Shown here: positions 6,683 to 8,552 of the stretch, in pieces
Layout of the letters: each line of letters begins with the position of its first letter
How positions within the stretch are numbered: the first letter of the stretch is position 1
Source: Bifidobacterium breve
GTDB lineage: Bacteria; Bacteroidota; Bacteroidia; Chitinophagales; Chitinophagaceae
Reading direction: 5' to 3'
Assembly (NCBI GenBank): GCA_943323935.2
Contig: CALPJR020000025.1
Span: 1 to 8,552 of the forward strand
Length of the DNA stretch: 8,552 bases
Notes under the pieces: model-generated
Told to the model about the DNA's origin: nothing
The model's database searches: none
Seen by the model: only the letters and a program-made list of their open reading frames with translations
Translations under genes and position numbers: made by a program

Positions 6683-8494
6683 ATGAATGAGCAATCTTTG
6701 TTTGATCGGTACGATGTATCCCCCCTACTAAAAAAAATAGTAGATGGGATTGCTATGTCTGGTGCCGCAAATGCTCCATTTCAGGTTCACTTACAAAACC
6801 TCAACGGATCTTCGCCCGTATTTGTTTTACAACATATTTTCACGCATCCTCAAACAGCAACCTACAATCATGTCATTGTATTAAATGATGCAGAGGAAGC
6901 GGCCTATTTTTATAATTCAATTGAAAGTATTACAGGCGCGATGGACTTGTTTTATTTTCCTTCTTCTTTTAAAACCAGTCAAAATTTTAACTTGCTTAAT
7001 CCTTCCCACGTGATGTTGAGAACGGAGGCTTTGACGAAGTTATCGATGGGGGGTAATAAAAAAATAGTGGTGACTTATCCGGAGGCATTTTTTGAAAAAG
7101 TGATCATGCCTAAAACCCTGCAAGAAAATATCATTCAAATCAAAACCAATGACACAATTGGCTTAAATGATTTAATGGATCGGCTTATTCAGTATGGCTT
7201 TGAGCGAACTGACTTTGTGTATGAGCCAGGTCAATTTGCATTAAGAGGCGGTATTTTTGATATCTATTCATTTGGTAATGAAAAACCTTATCGCGTAGAA
7301 TTATTTGGAGAGGAAGTAGATAGCATTCGTTTATTTGATCCAGCAACGCAATTAAGTGAACGAAAATTATTACAAGTAAATATTATCCCCAATGTGACCA
7401 CCCAATTTGAGGATACGATTAAAATTCCATTCATGGAATTTGTCCCAGAGCACACAGTTGTTTGGTTGAAAGATTGGACATTGATTCAACAAAGAGGCAA
7501 TGACCAAATGGAAGCATTGGAGGCATTTTTATTGCATGCACCTATCCTTAAAATAATAGATGATGCAGACGCGCATAAAAAAAATACAGATAAAGATGAT
7601 TTTGTGCCTGTTGAAAAGGTGATAGAACAAGTATTCAACAAGCCCATCATAGAGTGGGGGTTTCAGGCAAATTTAACCAAGCAAAAATTGGCTTTTAGCA
7701 CGCAGGTACAACCTAGTTTCAATAGGCAGTTTCAATATTTAATTGCCAATTTACAAGAGTATGAAAAGAAAGGCTATGATTTGTTTTTATTTGCGGAGCA
7801 AGCAAAGCAATTAGAGCGCTTGCATGCTATTTTCACCGATTTAAATACAGATATTCAGTTTACGCCAATTGTAAAAAATATTCATGAAGGTTTTATAGAC
7901 CATGATCATAAGATGGTTTGCTATACAGACCATCAAATTTTTCAGCGATACCATAAGTACAAAGTCAAACAAGCGTATAGTAAAAATAAGGCCATCACGC
8001 TTCGAACTTTAAGTGACTTGCATCCTGGTGACTATGTAACCCATATTGATCATGGCGTTGGCGTTTATAGTGGGTTACAGAAGATCGAAGTGAATGGCAT
8101 GATGCAGGAAGCGGTAAGGATTATTTATAAGGATAGTGATATTTTATATGTCAATGTTAATTCACTGCATAAGATATCAAAATATACAGGAAAGGAAGGG
8201 ACGCCACCTAAAGTGAATAAATTAGGATCTGATGCATGGGTGAAATTAAAAGATAAGACCAAGGCAAAAGTGAAGGCGATTGCTTTTGATTTAATCAAGT
8301 TATACGCACAAAGAAAAGCGCAAACTGGATTTGCTTTTACCCCAGACAATTATATGATGCATGAATTAGAAGCATCATTTATTTATGAAGACACCATTGA
8401 TCAAGCGAAAGCCATTGCGGATGTAAAAAAAGACATGGAAGCGCCTGCCCCAATGGATCGCTTGGTATGTGGGGACCGCGGACATTCTACTTAA
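6683..8494 (+). CDS. mfd: Transcription-repair coupling factor Mfd, N-terminal half (broken at Walker A)
   Basis: Mfd removes RNA polymerase stalled at DNA lesions and recruits UvrA for nucleotide excision repair. The frame gives 603 residues; full-length Mfd is usually about 1100-1150. The N-terminal UvrB-like region spans about 1-340, with YGFERTDFVYEPGQFALRGG (171-190), FDIYSF and YRVELFGEEVDSIR (203-216), the classic Mfd/UvrB signature. A variable linker and domain D3 follow. The RNA polymerase-interacting domain is about 445-525, with LHPGDYVTHIDHGVGVYSGL (446-465). The beginning of the RecG-like translocase follows, with FIYEDTIDQAKAI (566-578) and PMDRLVCGD (590-598). At VCGD the family continues with GFGKTE (Walker A); here the sequence becomes RGHST and stops. 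All of the ATPase/translocase and the C-terminal regulatory domain are missing, so this product could not translocate DNA. The last ~5 codons are not mfd sequence. No simple frameshift restores the Walker A, so foreign DNA is joined here. Identity is certain; whether the gene is truly broken is not. Confidence 0.95.
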   Translation: MNEQSLFDRYDVSPLLKKIVDGIAMSGAANAPFQVHLQNLNGSSPVFVLQHIFTHPQTATYNHVIVLNDAEEAAYFYNSIESITGAMDLFYFPSSFKTSQNFNLLNPSHVMLRTEALTKLSMGGNKKIVVTYPEAFFEKVIMPKTLQENIIQIKTNDTIGLNDLMDRLIQYGFERTDFVYEPGQFALRGGIFDIYSFGNEKPYRVELFGEEVDSIRLFDPATQLSERKLLQVNIIPNVTTQFEDTIKIPFMEFVPEHTVVWLKDWTLIQQRGNDQMEALEAFLLHAPILKIIDDADAHKKNTDKDDFVPVEKVIEQVFNKPIIEWGFQANLTKQKLAFSTQVQPSFNRQFQYLIANLQEYEKKGYDLFLFAEQAKQLERLHAIFTDLNTDIQFTPIVKNIHEGFIDHDHKMVCYTDHQIFQRYHKYKVKQAYSKNKAITLRTLSDLHPGDYVTHIDHGVGVYSGLQKIEVNGMMQEAVRIIYKDSDILYVNVNSLHKISKYTGKEGTPPKVNKLGSDAWVKLKDKTKAKVKAIAFDLIKLYAQRKAQTGFAFTPDNYMMHELEASFIYEDTIDQAKAIADVKKDMEAPAPMDRLVCGDRGHST

Positions 8495-8552
8495 GAAAAG
8501 AGAATGCTTTCAAGATAGATGTCGCAACCACCTTCGCAGCCACCTCGTGCCC
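8477..8552. other. Unrelated sequence joined to mfd at the window end (probable chimeric junction)
   Basis: From about 8477 no reading frame continues Mfd. The final ~78 bases are about 50% G+C by hand count, clearly higher than the mfd sequence before them. On the minus strand one frame is open from the window edge (8552) to a TAG at 8487-8489, giving 21 residues rich in Ala, Val and Phe/Leu that could be the C-terminus of another gene. A 21-codon open frame is expected by chance about a third of the time, so it is not annotated as a CDS. The likeliest explanation is a chimeric or misassembled contig end; a genuine insertion or rearrangement within mfd is the alternative. Confidence 0.7.

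Noticed and set aside
8125..8349. Minus-strand 74-codon open frame within mfd
   Set aside because: It is antisense to the conserved RNA polymerase-interacting and translocase-start region of mfd, with no supporting motif or promoter.
8543..8551. GGCACGAGG on the minus strand, resembling the adapter seen in old cDNA libraries
   Set aside because: A 9-base match with no further adapter sequence can be coincidence; it would only be worth noting as contamination if the tail matched a cDNA.
8487..8552. Partial minus-strand gene of 21 residues ending at TAG
   Set aside because: The frame is too short to be significant and carries no recognised motif, and the region may be a chimeric contig end.
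1..8552. Search by eye for CRISPR arrays, tRNAs, insertion sequences, phage or defence genes
   Set aside because: No regularly spaced repeats, cloverleaf-like sequence, transposase or defence-type motifs were seen; the window is filled by five ordinary genes.

Overview
This AT-rich window carries five protein-coding genes and looks like ordinary chromosome from a member of the Bacteroidota, probably a Chitinophagales/Sphingobacteriales-type organism. The reasons are a secreted subtilase ending in a Por/type IX secretion sorting domain, a GEVED-type module in that protein, Bacteroidota-style -7 promoter boxes (TAnnTTTG) instead of sigma70 boxes, no Shine-Dalgarno sequences, and a Bacteroidota-flavoured glycyl-tRNA synthetase and Mfd. 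The lineage below phylum is inference.

Layout: (1) 55-1530 (+), single-chain dimeric-type glycyl-tRNA synthetase, with a -7 box only 6 nt before its ATG. (2) 1545-1584, a strong intrinsic terminator that can serve both strands, between convergent genes. (3) 2314-1583 (-), a flavin/NAD(P)H oxidoreductase of the ferredoxin-NADP+ reductase fold, 6 nt downstream of (4) 6136-2321 (-), a 1271-residue multidomain secreted S8 serine peptidase; the two are probably co-transcribed. (5) 6214-6660 (+), a small exported protein with a carboxypeptidase-regulatory-like beta-sandwich, divergent from the peptidase across a 77-nt AT-rich spacer. (6) 6683 to about 8480 (+), the N-terminal half of the transcription-repair coupling factor Mfd, with its own -7 box just after the preceding stop codon.

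Mfd homology stops exactly at the Walker A loop (VCGD, where GFGKT should follow). The last ~75 bases are unrelated DNA of about 50% G+C and run into a stop codon. A chimeric contig end is the simplest explanation; a real insertion or rearrangement is the alternative.

The genes do not form one pathway. Translation (GlyRS), DNA repair (Mfd) and redox (the reductase) are housekeeping or general functions; the peptidase and the small exported protein are cell-envelope or extracellular functions. I found no tRNA, rRNA, CRISPR array, insertion sequence or phage gene, no gene-free stretch longer than 300 bases, and no convincing new biological system. The items most worth a second look are the Mfd breakpoint, the uncharacterised C-terminal region of the peptidase, and the nearly symmetric divergent promoter.
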